Assembly: GCF_014640675.1 (NCBI RefSeq)
Contig: NZ_BMHK01000009.1
Span: forward strand, 79,056 to 143,055
Length of the DNA: 64,000 nt
Reading direction: 5' to 3'
DNA from: Novosphingobium endophyticum
GTDB taxonomy: Bacteria > Pseudomonadota > Alphaproteobacteria > Sphingomonadales > Sphingomonadaceae
The notes below the pieces were generated by a model, which made no database searches, was not told the DNA's origin, and worked only from the letters and a program-made list of their open reading frames with translations. Below are positions 1 to 10,337 of the stretch, one piece after another (positions within the stretch are counted from its first letter, which is position 1; each line of letters opens with the position of its first letter). The position numbers were made by a program, and so were the translations under genes.

Positions 1-92
1 ACCCGAAAAAATCCAGGACCGGCCCCAACCGGGGCTTGCGGCAAAACAAACTCTCGCATAGCCAACCTGCCGGGCGAGGATAAGGAAAACAA

Positions 93-431
93 ATGTCCAA
101 TTATGACAATGCCGCCGGGTCGCAATCCTGCAATCGTCTGACGGATCTGGCGAACGATCCACGATATCAGCGTCTCGTCCGCCGCCGGGGGCGCTTTTCA
201 TGGCTGCTCAGCGCGGTCATGCTTGCCATCTATTTCGGCTACGTGCTGCTGATCGCGTTCCGCCGGGACATCCTGGCCCGCCCGATTGCCGAAGGTGTGA
301 CGACGCTGGGCATTCCGGTAGGTATTGCCGTGATCCTCTCCGGCATCGCACTGACAGGCATCTACGTCGTCCGCATGAACCGGACCTTCGATCCGGAAAT
401 GCGCGCGCTGCTGCGCGAGTATGGCGCATGA
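93..431 (+). CDS. DUF485 family inner-membrane protein
   Basis: A 112-residue protein of the DUF485 (YjcH-like) family, which usually accompanies acetate/solute symporters of the ActP type. Two hydrophobic segments are visible, at about residues 35-57 and 70-93, with a short charged N-terminus ([14 protein letters not shown], the usual family signature) and a cytoplasmic tail. The start is preceded by an AAGGA ribosome-binding site about six bases upstream. Its stop overlaps the ATG of the symporter (ATGA), so the two are translationally coupled. The role of DUF485 is not firmly known; accessory or assembly partner of the symporter is inference from context. Confidence 0.9.
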   Translation: MSNYDNAAGSQSCNRLTDLANDPRYQRLVRRRGRFSWLLSAVMLAIYFGYVLLIAFRRDILARPIAEGVTTLGIPVGIAVILSGIALTGIYVVRMNRTFDPEMRALLREYGA

Positions 432-2140
432 GGGCCTTTCCGGCCACACGCCTGGCCCTGGCGTTCACTTTCTGCCTTGTCCCCGCCGTCGCTCTGGCAG
501 ACGCGCTGACAGGTCAGACCGAGCAGCAGCCGACGAACTGGCCGGCGATCGCCATGTTCGCGCTTTTCGTTGGCGGAACGCTGTGGATCACCCGCTGGGC
601 AGCGCGGCGCGTGACCTCGGCTTCGGACTTCTACACCGCGGGCGGCGGCATCAGCGGCTTTCAGAACGGGCTCGCAATCGCGGGCGATTACATGTCGGCG
701 GCGAGCTTTCTGGGCATTTCCGCACAGATCTTCGCCACGGGCTACGACGGGCTCATCTATTCCACCGGTTTTCTCGTGGGCTGGCCCATCATCCTGTTCC
801 TGCTGGCCGAGCGGCTGCGGAACCTGGGGCGCTACACATTCGCCGATGTCGTGAGCTTCCGCTTCGCGCAGACGCCGGTACGCATGTTCGCGGCGGCGAG
901 CACGCTGGCCGTGGTCACGTTCTACCTGATCGCGCAGATGGTGGGCGCCGGGCAGCTCATCAAGCTGCTGTTCGGACTGGACTATGCCTATGCCGTCGTG
1001 ATCGTCGGCGTGCTGATGACCTGCTACGTGCTGTTTGGCGGCATGATCGCCACGACCTGGGTACAGATCATCAAGGCGGTGCTCCTGCTCGGCTGCGCCA
1101 GCTTCATGGCGCTGGCGGTGCTCGCGAGTTTCGGCTTCTCGCCCGAAGCGATGTTCGCGCGCGCCGTGGAAGTGAAGAGCGATCTGGCGGTCGCCGAAGG
1201 CGCTTCGCCTGCCGACGCAGCGGCATCGGGCCTTTCGATCATGGCACCGGGCGGCTTCATCGACGATCCGATATCGGCAATTTCCTTCGGGCTCGCGCTG
1301 ATGTTCGGAACGGCCGGCCTGCCCCACATCCTGATGCGCTTCTTCACCGTTCCCGACGCGCAGGAGGCCCGAAAATCGGTGCTCTGGGCGACCGGATGGA
1401 TCGGTTATTTCTATATCCTCACTTTCGTCATCGGCTTCGGCGCGATCACGATGGTGGCGACCGATCCTTCGTTCCTCGCCCCAGATGGCACGCTGAGGGG
1501 CGGAAGCAACATGGCCGCGATCCATCTTTCATCCGCCATCGGAGGGGATTTCTTCCTCGGCTTCGTCAGCGCGGTCGCCTTTGCGACGATCCTGGCGGTC
1601 GTGGCCGGCCTGACGTTGTCGGGTGCATCGGCCGTTTCGCACGACATCTACGCATCGGTGCTGAAACACGGGCAGGCCGACCCCGAAACCGAGCTCAAGG
1701 TTTCCCGGCGGACCGTCCCCGTGCTGGCCGCGCTCGCCATCGTGCTGGGCATCGCCTTTGAAAGGCAGAACGTCGCCTATATGGTCAGCCTTGCCTTTTC
1801 CATCGCGGCATCCGGAAACTTCCCCGTTCTGCTGATGTCGGTGCTGTGGAAGGGCTGCACCACGAAGGGCGTGGTTGCGGGCGGAACCCTGGGGGTCGTG
1901 ACCGCGCTTGTGCTGACGATCCTGTCACCGGCGATCTGGGTCAGCGTGATCGGCAATGCCGAGGCGATCTTCCCGTACAGCTCCCCGGCGCTGTTCTCGA
2001 TGACGATCGCCTTCGCGACGATCTGGCTTGTCTCTCGCGCCGACCGCAGCGGCCGCGCCGCGGTGGACCGTGCCGGGTATCCCGCGCAGCGCGTCCAGGC
2101 CGAGACAGGGATCGGCGCGGCCCGCGCATCGCGCCACTGA
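428..2140 (+). CDS. actP: Cation/acetate symporter ActP (SSS family)
   Basis: A 570-residue sodium:solute symporter of the ActP type, expected to import acetate and other short carboxylates with a cation across the inner membrane. The N-terminus is a cleavable-type signal (hydrophobic to ALADA, about residue 24), as in other ActP proteins, followed by about 13 membrane segments. SSS-family stretches such as [17 protein letters not shown] and [11 protein letters not shown] are near residues 60-85. The open frame extends upstream to 200, but the ATG at 428 overlapping the DUF485 stop gives the proper signal peptide and normal family length. A strong hairpin follows the stop. Confidence 0.93.
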   Translation: MRAFPATRLALAFTFCLVPAVALADALTGQTEQQPTNWPAIAMFALFVGGTLWITRWAARRVTSASDFYTAGGGISGFQNGLAIAGDYMSAASFLGISAQIFATGYDGLIYSTGFLVGWPIILFLLAERLRNLGRYTFADVVSFRFAQTPVRMFAAASTLAVVTFYLIAQMVGAGQLIKLLFGLDYAYAVVIVGVLMTCYVLFGGMIATTWVQIIKAVLLLGCASFMALAVLASFGFSPEAMFARAVEVKSDLAVAEGASPADAAASGLSIMAPGGFIDDPISAISFGLALMFGTAGLPHILMRFFTVPDAQEARKSVLWATGWIGYFYILTFVIGFGAITMVATDPSFLAPDGTLRGGSNMAAIHLSSAIGGDFFLGFVSAVAFATILAVVAGLTLSGASAVSHDIYASVLKHGQADPETELKVSRRTVPVLAALAIVLGIAFERQNVAYMVSLAFSIAASGNFPVLLMSVLWKGCTTKGVVAGGTLGVVTALVLTILSPAIWVSVIGNAEAIFPYSSPALFSMTIAFATIWLVSRADRSGRAAVDRAGYPAQRVQAETGIGAARASRH

Positions 2141-2144
2141 AATA

Positions 2145-2175
2145 AAAGGGCGGCGCCTGGCTGGCGCCGCCCTTT
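2145..2175. terminator. Bidirectional hairpin terminator between actP and fda
   Basis: A perfect 13-bp stem (AAAGGGCGGCGCC with its complement) and a 5-base loop lies between the convergent stops of actP and the aldolase gene. The stem ends in A/T runs on both sides, so it can serve both strands. Confidence 0.85.
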
Positions 2176-2196
2176 CTTGATCGGACCGGATAGCGA

Positions 2197-3108
2197 TCAG
2201 GCTGCGGACGCGGCCCCGACCTTCTGCGTCGAGGCCTTGTAGATCTCGTCGATCGCCGAGGCGAGCGAGGCGTTGAATTCCTCGTCGGTCATCTGCGCGC
2301 GCAGGTCTTCGAGCAGCGCGCGGCTGAAGCTGGCGATCACGCCCCTGTTCTTCGCCAGTTCGGCGCAGGCCTCGGGGCGGTTGTAGCCGCCCGAGAGCGC
2401 AACCACGCGCAGCACCCTCGGGTGCGAGACGAGCGGATCGAACGTGCCCGGTACGACCGGCAGCGAGAGCTTGAGCATGACCTGCTTGCCTTCGGGCAGT
2501 TCGTCGAGGTTCTTGAGTATCTCGGCGAGCAGGATCTTGTCGCACTCGGCGCGCGTCTCGCTCTTGATGTTCACCTCGGGCTCGAGGATCGGCATCATGC
2601 CGTGGCCGAGCACCTGCAGGCCTATTTCGAACTGCTGCTTGACGATCGCGGCAATGCCCTCGGCGTTGGCCGACTGGATCACCGAACGCTCCTTGGTGCC
2701 GAATACGCCGAGCGCCTTCGAACGCTCCAGAAGAGCATCGAGCGTCGGCATCGGCTTCATGAGCTGCACGCCATTGGCCTCATCCTCGAGGCCCTTGTCG
2801 ATCTTGATGAAGGGCACGATGCCCTTATTGACCAGAGCAGTCGGTGTCGGCACGCCCTCGACCTGTCCGTCCATGGTCCGCTCGAACAGGATCGCCCCGA
2901 TGACTTTCTCTCCCGTGAAGGCCGGCGAGGAGATGATGCGGCTGCGCATCTCGTGGATCAGGCCGAACATTTCCTCTTCGTTCGACCAGGCGCCTTCCTC
3001 GATGCCATAGCCCTTGAGCGCCTTGGGGGTGGAACCGCCGCTCTGGTCGAGCGCGGCGATAAATCCATCGCCATCGGCCATCTTGGCCGCCATCTGTGAA
3101 TACTGCAT
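2197..3108 (-). CDS. fda: Class I fructose-bisphosphate aldolase
   Basis: A 303-residue Schiff-base aldolase that interconverts fructose 1,6-bisphosphate with glyceraldehyde 3-phosphate and dihydroxyacetone phosphate. Visible signatures are ALDQSGGST near residue 19, ILEPEV near 174, and VMLKLSLP with the likely Schiff-base lysine near 213. The frame runs open to 3375, but the ATG at 3108 has a strong AGGAGGAGACCC site directly upstream and gives the normal family length. It is the last gene of the tkt-gap-pgk-fda run on the minus strand, 124 bases after pgk. It could act in glycolysis, gluconeogenesis or the Calvin-like branch; the sequence does not decide. Confidence 0.94.
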   Translation of the reverse strand: MQYSQMAAKMADGDGFIAALDQSGGSTPKALKGYGIEEGAWSNEEEMFGLIHEMRSRIISSPAFTGEKVIGAILFERTMDGQVEGVPTPTALVNKGIVPFIKIDKGLEDEANGVQLMKPMPTLDALLERSKALGVFGTKERSVIQSANAEGIAAIVKQQFEIGLQVLGHGMMPILEPEVNIKSETRAECDKILLAEILKNLDELPEGKQVMLKLSLPVVPGTFDPLVSHPRVLRVVALSGGYNRPEACAELAKNRGVIASFSRALLEDLRAQMTDEEFNASLASAIDEIYKASTQKVGAASAA

Positions 3109-3232
3109 GGGTCTCCTCCTCACACGTTCGATAAACTCAGGATCCGCGCTTATCCGCGCCGCCGGCGGTGCGCAACCACGCCACGGCGCGCTGCCCGTGA
3201 ACGCCGCCCGGGCGCGCGGCCCGGACCATTCC

Positions 3233-4432
3233 TCAAACCGAGAGCGCCGCGACGCCGGGCAGTTCCTTGCCCTCCATCCATTCGAGGAAGGCGCCGCCTG
3301 CCGTTGAAATATAAGAGAAATCCGTCGCAACACCCGCATGATGGAGTGCCGCGACGGTATCGCCACCGCCCGCAACCGAGATCAGCGAACCTTCGGCGGT
3401 CAGCGCGGCTGCGGTCTTCGCCAGGGCGACCGTCGCGGCATCGAAAGGTGTGGTCTCGAAAGCGCCCATCGGGCCGTTCCAGACCAGCGTCCGGCAGGTC
3501 TTCAGCACGTCCCCTAGAGCCTCGACCGCGAGCGGTCCGACGTCGAGAATCATTTCGTCGGCGGCGACTTCGTGGACGTTGCAGGTGCGCAGGGACGGCG
3601 GATTGGCCGCGAACTCCTTCGAGACGACGACCTCGTAGGGCAGATGCACCGTGCAGCCAGACGTGTCGGCCGCTTCGAGAATTTCGTTCGCGGTACCCGT
3701 CAGATCATGTTCGCAGAGCGACTTGCCCACATCGACGCCCTTGGCTGCAAGGAACGTATTGGCCATGCCGCCGCCGATAATGAGATGATCGACCTGCCCG
3801 ACGAGGTGCTTGAGCACGTCGAGCTTGGAAGAGACCTTGGCGCCTCCGACCACAGCCGCGACCGGCTTCTCAGGCGCGCCGAGCGCCTTGTCCAACGCTT
3901 CCAGCTCCGCCTGCATCGAGCGGCCGGCATAAGCGGGCAGAACGTGCGCCAGGCCCTCGGTCGTGGCATGGGCGCGGTGAGCGGCGGAGAAGGCGTCGTT
4001 GACATAGAAATCGCCGTTTTCGGCAATGGCCTTGACGAGATTGGGGTCGTTCTTCTCCTCGCCCTTCCAGAAGCGGGTGTTTTCCAGGATGGCAATGTCA
4101 CCGGGGCGCAGGATGCCGACCGACTGGGCAACGACTTCGCCGGCGATCTCGGGCACGAACATCACTTCCTTGCCAAGGACCTTCTCGACCGCGCCGACCA
4201 CCATGGAGAGCGACATGGTGGACGAGCGTTCGCCCTTGGGACGTCCGAAGTGGGCAAGCAGGAGAACCTTGGCGCCCTTCGCCGCGAGCTCGAGAATGGT
4301 CGGCGCGGCGGCGCGGATGCGGGTTTCGTCCGTGACGTGGCCGTCCTGCATCGGCAGATTGAGATCCACGCGCACCAGCGCCACCTTGCCGGTCACATCG
4401 CCCAGATCGTCCAGGGTCTTGAAAGCGCTCAT
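3233..4432 (-). CDS. pgk: Phosphoglycerate kinase
   Basis: A 399-residue phosphoglycerate kinase, full length. It transfers phosphate between 1,3-bisphosphoglycerate and ADP in the cytoplasm. The N-terminal substrate site ([12 protein letters not shown], near residue 17), the ARFGRPKGE-like loop (AHFGRPKGE near 61), [12 protein letters not shown] near 193 and the C-terminal [12 protein letters not shown] nucleotide site near 352 are all present. Its ATG overlaps the stop of a small upstream frame as ATGA (see 4429-4677). Its position between gap and fda fits a carbon-metabolism operon. Confidence 0.97.
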   Translation of the reverse strand: MSAFKTLDDLGDVTGKVALVRVDLNLPMQDGHVTDETRIRAAAPTILELAAKGAKVLLLAHFGRPKGERSSTMSLSMVVGAVEKVLGKEVMFVPEIAGEVVAQSVGILRPGDIAILENTRFWKGEEKNDPNLVKAIAENGDFYVNDAFSAAHRAHATTEGLAHVLPAYAGRSMQAELEALDKALGAPEKPVAAVVGGAKVSSKLDVLKHLVGQVDHLIIGGGMANTFLAAKGVDVGKSLCEHDLTGTANEILEAADTSGCTVHLPYEVVVSKEFAANPPSLRTCNVHEVAADEMILDVGPLAVEALGDVLKTCRTLVWNGPMGAFETTPFDAATVALAKTAAALTAEGSLISVAGGGDTVAALHHAGVATDFSYISTAGGAFLEWMEGKELPGVAALSV

Positions 4433-4677
4433 TTCTCGATCCTTAATTCATCGCCGACTACCGTGGCTCGGAAATCAAACTTGTCAGGGCTGCGAAACAC
4501 AATACCCGTTCGTGTCGAGCGGCGAGAGCAGTGTTTCAACTTTGTCACGAGGTCCAGGCAAGCCGTGACTGTCTGCCCCCGACCCACGACGCCGCGAAAG
4601 TCGCGTTCGACTTCCGCGGCGGCAGTGACGGCGACGGGTTGCAGGTCCTTCATGGCCATGCCCGTCGCCGAGTTCAC
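4429..4677 (-). CDS. Possible small coupled ORF between gap and pgk
   Basis: An 82-residue frame that fills the gap between gap and pgk almost exactly. It starts with GTG two bases after the gap stop and ends with TGA overlapping the pgk ATG (ATGA). The first half has the high third-position GC expected of a gene here (in-frame ATG codons at residues 7 and 9, then a helical-looking stretch to about residue 45); the second half is less biased and basic. No family is recognised and no good ribosome-binding site is seen at the GTG. It may be a real small protein, a leader that couples pgk translation to gap, or a chance frame. Confidence 0.3.
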   Translation of the reverse strand: MNSATGMAMKDLQPVAVTAAAEVERDFRGVVGRGQTVTACLDLVTKLKHCSRRSTRTGIVFRSPDKFDFRATVVGDELRIEK

Positions 4678-4679
4678 TT

Positions 4680-5687
4680 TCAGAGGAACTTCGCCATCTC
4701 ACCCGCGGTGTCGAGCATGCGGTTCGAGAAGCCCCACTCGTTGTCGTACCAGGAAACGACGCGGACGAACTTGCCTTCCATGACCGTGGTCTCAAGGCTG
4801 TCCACCGTCGAGCTGGCGGGGTAGTGATTGAAGTCCGAGGAGACCAGCGGCTCTTCGGTGTAGGCCAGCACGCCCTTGAGCGCGCCTTCCGAAGCGGCCT
4901 TGAGCGCGGCGTTGATCTCTTCCTTCGTCGTGTCGCGCTTCGGCACGAAGCACAGGTCGACGAGGCTGACGTTCGGGGTCGGCACGCGGACCGAAGAACC
5001 GTCGAGCTTGCCCTTCAGCTCCGGCAGCACGAGGCCGACCGCGCGGGCGGCGCCGGTCGTGGTCGGGATCATGTTGCACGCACCGGCGCGGGCGCGGCGC
5101 AGATCGCTGTGGATCTGGTCAAGCATGCGCTGGTCGTTGGTGTAGGAGTGGATCGTGGTCATGAAACCGCGCTCGATGCCGACGGTGTCGTGGCAGACCT
5201 TTGCCAGCGGCGCGAGGCAGTTGGTGGTGCACGAAGCGTTCGACACGACGATATGGTCGGCCGTCAGCGTCTCGTGGTTCACGCCGAAGACGATCGTGTT
5301 GTCGACGCCGGTGGCCGGGGCCGAGATCAGGACGCGCTTGGCGCCGGCGGCGAGGTGCGGAGCCGAGGCTTCCTTCGACTGGAAGAAGCCCGTGCATTCG
5401 AGCACGATGTCGATGCCCAGATCCTTGTGCGGCAGCTTGCCGGGATCGCGTTCGGCAGTGACGACGATGTCCTTGCCGTTGACAGTTATCTTGCCCTCGC
5501 CGGCCTCTACGGTGCCGGGGAAGCGGCCATGGGTGCTGTCGTAGGCGAAGAGAAGAGAGTTCGACTTGGTATCGGCCAGATCGTTGATCGAGACGAGGTC
5601 GAGCCCGCAGTCGGGGCGCTCGAGAATGGCGCGGGCGACAAGCCGTCCGATGCGTCCGAAACCGTTGATAGCAACCTTGGTCGCCAT
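4680..5687 (-). CDS. gap: Glyceraldehyde-3-phosphate dehydrogenase, type I
   Basis: A 335-residue NAD(P)-dependent glyceraldehyde-3-phosphate dehydrogenase, complete. The dinucleotide-binding start INGFGRIGR is at residue 7, the catalytic cysteine lies in [12 protein letters not shown] near residue 155, and the catalytic-domain HSYTNDQ and GAARAVG motifs follow. The ATG has an AGGAG site at the right distance. The stop of tkt is 16 bases upstream in the direction of transcription, so tkt and gap are one operon. The sequence alone does not settle NAD versus NADP preference. Confidence 0.97.
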   Translation of the reverse strand: MATKVAINGFGRIGRLVARAILERPDCGLDLVSINDLADTKSNSLLFAYDSTHGRFPGTVEAGEGKITVNGKDIVVTAERDPGKLPHKDLGIDIVLECTGFFQSKEASAPHLAAGAKRVLISAPATGVDNTIVFGVNHETLTADHIVVSNASCTTNCLAPLAKVCHDTVGIERGFMTTIHSYTNDQRMLDQIHSDLRRARAGACNMIPTTTGAARAVGLVLPELKGKLDGSSVRVPTPNVSLVDLCFVPKRDTTKEEINAALKAASEGALKGVLAYTEEPLVSSDFNHYPASSTVDSLETTVMEGKFVRVVSWYDNEWGFSNRMLDTAGEMAKFL

Positions 5688-5702
5688 ATTGAAATCTCCT
5701 CT

Positions 5703-7691
<1,989 letters not shown>

Positions 7692-7742
7692 GAGGTGGCT
7701 CCGGAAACGGATATGTGCGGGCGATTCGGATTTCGCGACCCC

Positions 7743-7770
7743 CCTTTAGGGAGAGGCGGCTTCCCGTCAA
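7743..7770 (-). promoter_or_regulatory. Predicted sigma70-type promoter of the tkt operon
   Basis: On the minus strand TTGACG (7770-7765) and TAAAGG (7748-7743) are separated by 16 bases. Transcription would start near 7736, leaving a leader of about 45 bases before the tkt ATG. Prediction from sequence only. Confidence 0.45.
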
Positions 7771-7881
7771 GTTCGCCGGGCCGTTACAGGCGGCCGACGA
7801 AGCGACGGGCACATCGCGATGATTGTGAACAACCCCCGCCAATTTCTTGCCTTTTGGCGATTTTACGATAGCCACGTTGCC

Positions 7882-8055
7882 ATGGAACAGGCAGCGATCT
7901 GTCAGGCACTGGAGAGGATCGAAGCAGCGCTGGCCCGTATCGAGGCCGCCGCAAGGCAGACATCGGGCCTGCGCGGGAGGCACGAAAAGCTCAAGGCTTC
8001 GGTGGAGCAGTCGCTGATCGAAATCGACGGCCTTATCGCGCGGCACGAGGCATGA
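7882..8055 (+). CDS. Small coiled-coil protein upstream of zapA
   Basis: A 57-residue, almost entirely helical protein with alanine/leucine/glutamate heptads (ERIEAALARIEAAARQ) and no membrane segment. Its stop overlaps the zapA ATG, so the two are co-translated. Small uncharacterised coiled-coil proteins commonly sit before zapA in alphaproteobacteria; a role near the division apparatus is inference. The frame is open from an earlier ATG at 7819, but those extra 21 residues are aromatic-rich and unlike the repeat that follows, so the ATG at 7882 is preferred; neither start has a convincing ribosome-binding site. Confidence 0.7.
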   Translation: MEQAAICQALERIEAALARIEAAARQTSGLRGRHEKLKASVEQSLIEIDGLIARHEA

Positions 8056-8363
8056 GCAACGTCAACCTCTCGATCGGCTCTCGCAGCTTCGCGGTCGCCT
8101 GCGCCGATGGCGAGGAGGCCCACGTCACCGGTCTGGGCCGCCTGATCGACGAAAAGGTTGCCGCCGCAGGGGCGCAGGGGCAGACCGAAACACGCATGCT
8201 GCTGTTCGCCGCGCTGCTGCTTGCAGACGAAGTGCACGAGCTGCGAAATGGCGGTGGCGGCGGCCCTGCCCTCCCCGACGGCTTCACGGATCGCCTCGCC
8301 CAGGTCGCGGGCCGCATCGAAAATATCGCGAACCTCCTTGAGAGCGACACAACGAGCGCCTAA
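8052..8363 (+). CDS. zapA: Cell division protein ZapA
   Basis: A 103-residue ZapA homologue, the FtsZ-associated protein that bundles FtsZ filaments at the division site. The globular head (NLSIGSRSFAVACADGEEAHV) and the following helix with TRMLLFAALLLADEVHEL match the family; the C-terminal coiled coil is short, as in alphaproteobacteria. The stop precedes the 6S RNA gene, and the zapA-ssrS-fthC order is the conserved proteobacterial arrangement, which supports the call. Confidence 0.88.
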   Translation: MSNVNLSIGSRSFAVACADGEEAHVTGLGRLIDEKVAAAGAQGQTETRMLLFAALLLADEVHELRNGGGGGPALPDGFTDRLAQVAGRIENIANLLESDTTSA

Positions 8364-8366
8364 CTA
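8338..8366 (+). promoter_or_regulatory. Predicted promoter of 6S RNA inside the end of zapA
   Basis: TTGAGA (8338-8343) and TAACTA (8361-8366) are separated by exactly 17 bases. The promoter overlaps the last codons and stop of zapA and would start transcription at about 8373, where the 6S-like sequence begins. Confidence 0.5.
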
Positions 8367-8372
8367 GGGAGA

Positions 8373-8510
8373 GACGGGATCTGCCCGGCACGAACCGTTC
8401 GAACATCCCTGAGGCTATAAGCAATCCAAGGGGGCTGTCCCTGGTCGGATCCTGGTCCGGCACATATGGTCCCCACCTGACGTTGAGGCGTCAGAGGATT
8501 TCTAGGAAAA
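8373..8510 (+). ncRNA. ssrS: 6S RNA (ssrS), approximate ends
   Basis: The non-coding interval between zapA and fthC is where 6S RNA lies across proteobacteria. It contains alphaproteobacterial 6S-like stretches (GAACATCCCTGAGGC near 8401 and GGGGCTGTCCCTGGTC near 8431, with CCTGGTCCGG opposite) and a hairpin with perfect 6-bp arms CTGACG/CGTCAG at 8477-8494 near the 3' end. 6S RNA binds the housekeeping RNA polymerase by imitating an open promoter and releases it when growth resumes. Ends are estimated from the predicted promoter and from the start of fthC; they could be off by 10-20 bases. Confidence 0.75.
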
Positions 8511-8537
8511 CGACCCACGGTGGACCCGTCACCCCCC

Positions 8538-9122
8538 ATGTTCCCGACTGACCACAAGGCCCGGCTGCGCAAGGAGTACCGCGCCTGGCGCCGCGAGCAC
8601 GTGGCCAGCCTGCCGGAAGGCCTGCGCGCCCTGATCCTCAACCGCCCGCCGGCCCCGATCGTGGACATGATGCCCGAGGGCGCCACGGTCGGCCTCTACT
8701 ATCCGGTCGGAGCAGAGGCGCCGACGCTCGGATGGGCGCGCTGGCTGGCGGAGAACGGCCGCCGCGTCGCCCTGCCCGGCTTCGCCTCGCGCGAAAGCAC
8801 AATGGAATTTCGCGAGTGGACCAATCCCTTCGACGAGGAGGGCCTGACGGTCTGTCCCTGGGGCGCGTTGCAGCCTTCCCATCCGGGAGCACGGGTGATC
8901 CCCGATCTGGTGGTGGTGCCGCTTGTCGCCTTCACGGCGCGGGGGGAAAGGCTCGGCCAGGGCGGTGGGCACTACGACCGCTGGCTGGACGCCAACCCGC
9001 TGGTCCCCGCGATCGGGCTTGCATGGGACTGCCAGATCGCCGATGCGCTGCCGGTGGAAGATCACGACCGGCACCTGGCCGCCGTGGTGACACCGACCCG
9101 GATCTACGAAGGAAGCCTCTGA
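8538..9122 (+). CDS. fthC: 5-formyltetrahydrofolate cyclo-ligase
   Basis: A 194-residue 5-FCL (YgfA family), which converts 5-formyltetrahydrofolate to methenyltetrahydrofolate with ATP in one-carbon metabolism. The N-terminal KARLRKEYRAWRREH helix, the VGLYYPVGAEAPT strand and the C-terminal ATP/Mg motif RLGQGGGHYDRWL near residue 140 are present. A GTG at 8520 in the same frame is an alternative start adding six residues; neither start has a strong ribosome-binding site. It directly follows 6S RNA, as in most proteobacteria where the two are co-transcribed, and the next gene starts one base after its stop. Confidence 0.92.
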   Translation: MFPTDHKARLRKEYRAWRREHVASLPEGLRALILNRPPAPIVDMMPEGATVGLYYPVGAEAPTLGWARWLAENGRRVALPGFASRESTMEFREWTNPFDEEGLTVCPWGALQPSHPGARVIPDLVVVPLVAFTARGERLGQGGGHYDRWLDANPLVPAIGLAWDCQIADALPVEDHDRHLAAVVTPTRIYEGSL

Positions 9123-9123
9123 G

Positions 9124-9339
9124 ATGCGCGAGACCCCGACCTGGCGGATACCGATCGGCGTTCTCGGGCTCTGCGTCGCGCTGGCAGTATACGGCATTCT
9201 GGTTGCCAGCTTCGTCGCGCCGCTGATCGGAGAATGGCACGCGCTGTTGCAGATGCCGGTCTATGTCCTGCTCGGCGTGGTGTGGATCCTGCCCTTGCGG
9301 CGGTTCCTGATCTGGATGGAAACCGGCCGCTGGGGCTGA
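9124..9339 (+). CDS. DUF2842 family membrane protein
   Basis: A 71-residue protein with two membrane segments (about residues 10-33 and 43-60) joined by a short loop, ending in the family-typical WILPLRRFLIWM stretch. It matches DUF2842, a small inner-membrane family found almost only in alphaproteobacteria; function unknown. Its ATG follows the fthC stop by one base, so it is in the same transcript as fthC. Confidence 0.82.
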   Translation: MRETPTWRIPIGVLGLCVALAVYGILVASFVAPLIGEWHALLQMPVYVLLGVVWILPLRRFLIWMETGRWG

Positions 9340-9399
9340 CCCCGGCCTAAATCGTTCGCGCTCTTCATCGTTCGCGCTTGATGCACACCATTCGATGAA

Positions 9400-9476
9400 T
9401 GGCGCGAGTGACGGGGCTCGAACCCGCGACCTCCGGCGTGACAGGCCGGCACTCTAACCAACTGAGCTACACCCGC
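9400..9476 (-). tRNA. tRNA-Asp (GTC), second copy in the transcript
   Basis: A 77-nt cloverleaf on the minus strand with an encoded CCA end. The anticodon GTC sits in the loop of a GGCCT/GCCGG-type stem, the T-arm reads GGTTCGAACCC, and the D-arm reads GCTCAGTTGGTTAGAG. The sequence is identical to the copy at 9541-9617. Confidence 0.96.
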
Positions 9477-9540
9477 GCAGAAACGAAAAAGGCCGGAACA
9501 ATCCGACCTCTTCCTACCGGTTTCCCGGAGAAATCCCAAG

Positions 9541-9617
9541 TGGCGCGAGTGACGGGGCTCGAACCCGCGACCTCCGGCGTGACAGGCCGGCACTCTAACC
9601 AACTGAGCTACACCCGC
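9541..9617 (-). tRNA. tRNA-Asp (GTC), first copy in the transcript
   Basis: A 77-nt tRNA-Asp with encoded CCA, identical to the copy at 9400-9476 and separated from it by 64 bases. Both lie on the minus strand and are probably cut from one precursor. Confidence 0.96.
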
Positions 9618-9649
9618 ATACTTCGCAGTGCGTCCGCTTGGGAGCCGCG

Positions 9650-9678
9650 CCACTAAGACAGCCTCTTCACCCTGTCAA
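9650..9678 (-). promoter_or_regulatory. Predicted promoter of the tRNA-Asp pair
   Basis: On the minus strand a consensus TTGACA (9678-9673) is followed after 17 bases by TAGTGG (9655-9650). The predicted start near 9643 lies about 26 bases before the first tRNA. Confidence 0.5.
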
Positions 9679-9820
9679 CTGCATTGAGCCGCGATCCGGA
9701 AATTTTGCGAGTGATCGGCCAGAGGCAGGTCTTGGTCAGACGGCGTTAACCATATATTGGCGACTTTTCCGGCAGTGTCCTCCCGTTTCGCAAGCAGATC
9801 GGCGGGGGCTGTCAGTTCGT

Positions 9821-10270
9821 ATGTCGTGCAGGATTGTCGTTGCAATTTCGCTTGCGCTGGCCGCGCCGCCGCTACTTGCGGAGCGGGCGCAGGCGCGGCC
9901 CGCGGTCGCGACCGACAGTGCGGTATTCGTCGAACGCGTGATGCCCGATTCGAGCAGCCGCCTTGAGCCGGCCGTCCGGCTTTCGCGGGGCGACAAGGTC
10001 GTCACGGTCGTCACCTGGTATCGCATGGGCGGCGACGGCGGGTTCGTCATCACCAATCCCCTGCCCGCCGGCCTCGCCTACGAAGACAGCGCCAGCGACC
10101 GGCAGGACGTTTCCGTGGACGGCGGGCGAACCTGGGGGCATCTCGGAACCCTGCGCATCGGCAATCGCCTCGCGGCACCGGAGGACGTCACCCATGTCCG
10201 CTGGCGCATCCCGCCGGGCACCGCCGCGCGCGGCAGGGGCGAGATCGCCTATAGCGGGACCGTGCGCTGA
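9821..10270 (+). CDS. Secreted protein of unknown function
   Basis: A 149-residue exported protein. The first 26 residues form a signal peptide (hydrophobic AISLALAAPPLLA, cut site near AQA). The mature part is beta-rich: VVTVVTWYRMGGDGGFVITNPLPAGLAYED, then a DGGRTWG loop and VTHVRWRIPPG. This resembles the DUF11-type beta-sandwich repeats of surface proteins (non-assigned). The frame is open from 9638, but only the ATG at 9821 gives a signal peptide. It stands alone, with a hairpin directly downstream. Confidence 0.72.
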   Translation: MSCRIVVAISLALAAPPLLAERAQARPAVATDSAVFVERVMPDSSSRLEPAVRLSRGDKVVTVVTWYRMGGDGGFVITNPLPAGLAYEDSASDRQDVSVDGGRTWGHLGTLRIGNRLAAPEDVTHVRWRIPPGTAARGRGEIAYSGTVR

Positions 10271-10272
10271 CC

Positions 10273-10295
10273 GCCCAAGCTATAGCTAATTGGGC
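10273..10295. terminator. Hairpin between the secreted protein gene and bkd E2
   Basis: GCCCAA and TTGGGC pair around an inner AGCTATAGCT palindrome. It lies between two convergent genes, with an A run on the plus-strand 3' side and a T-containing flank on the other. Weak but well placed. Confidence 0.4.
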
Positions 10296-10337
10296 AAAAT
10301 CAGAGTCAGGTCCGATGCAGATTAAGCGCACGATGCT

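Noticed and set aside
9351..9378. Direct repeat ATCGTTCGCGCT, two copies four bases apart near the tRNA-Asp genes, considered as an attachment site
   Set aside because: Too short, not part of the tRNA 3' end, and no integrase or foreign block is adjacent.
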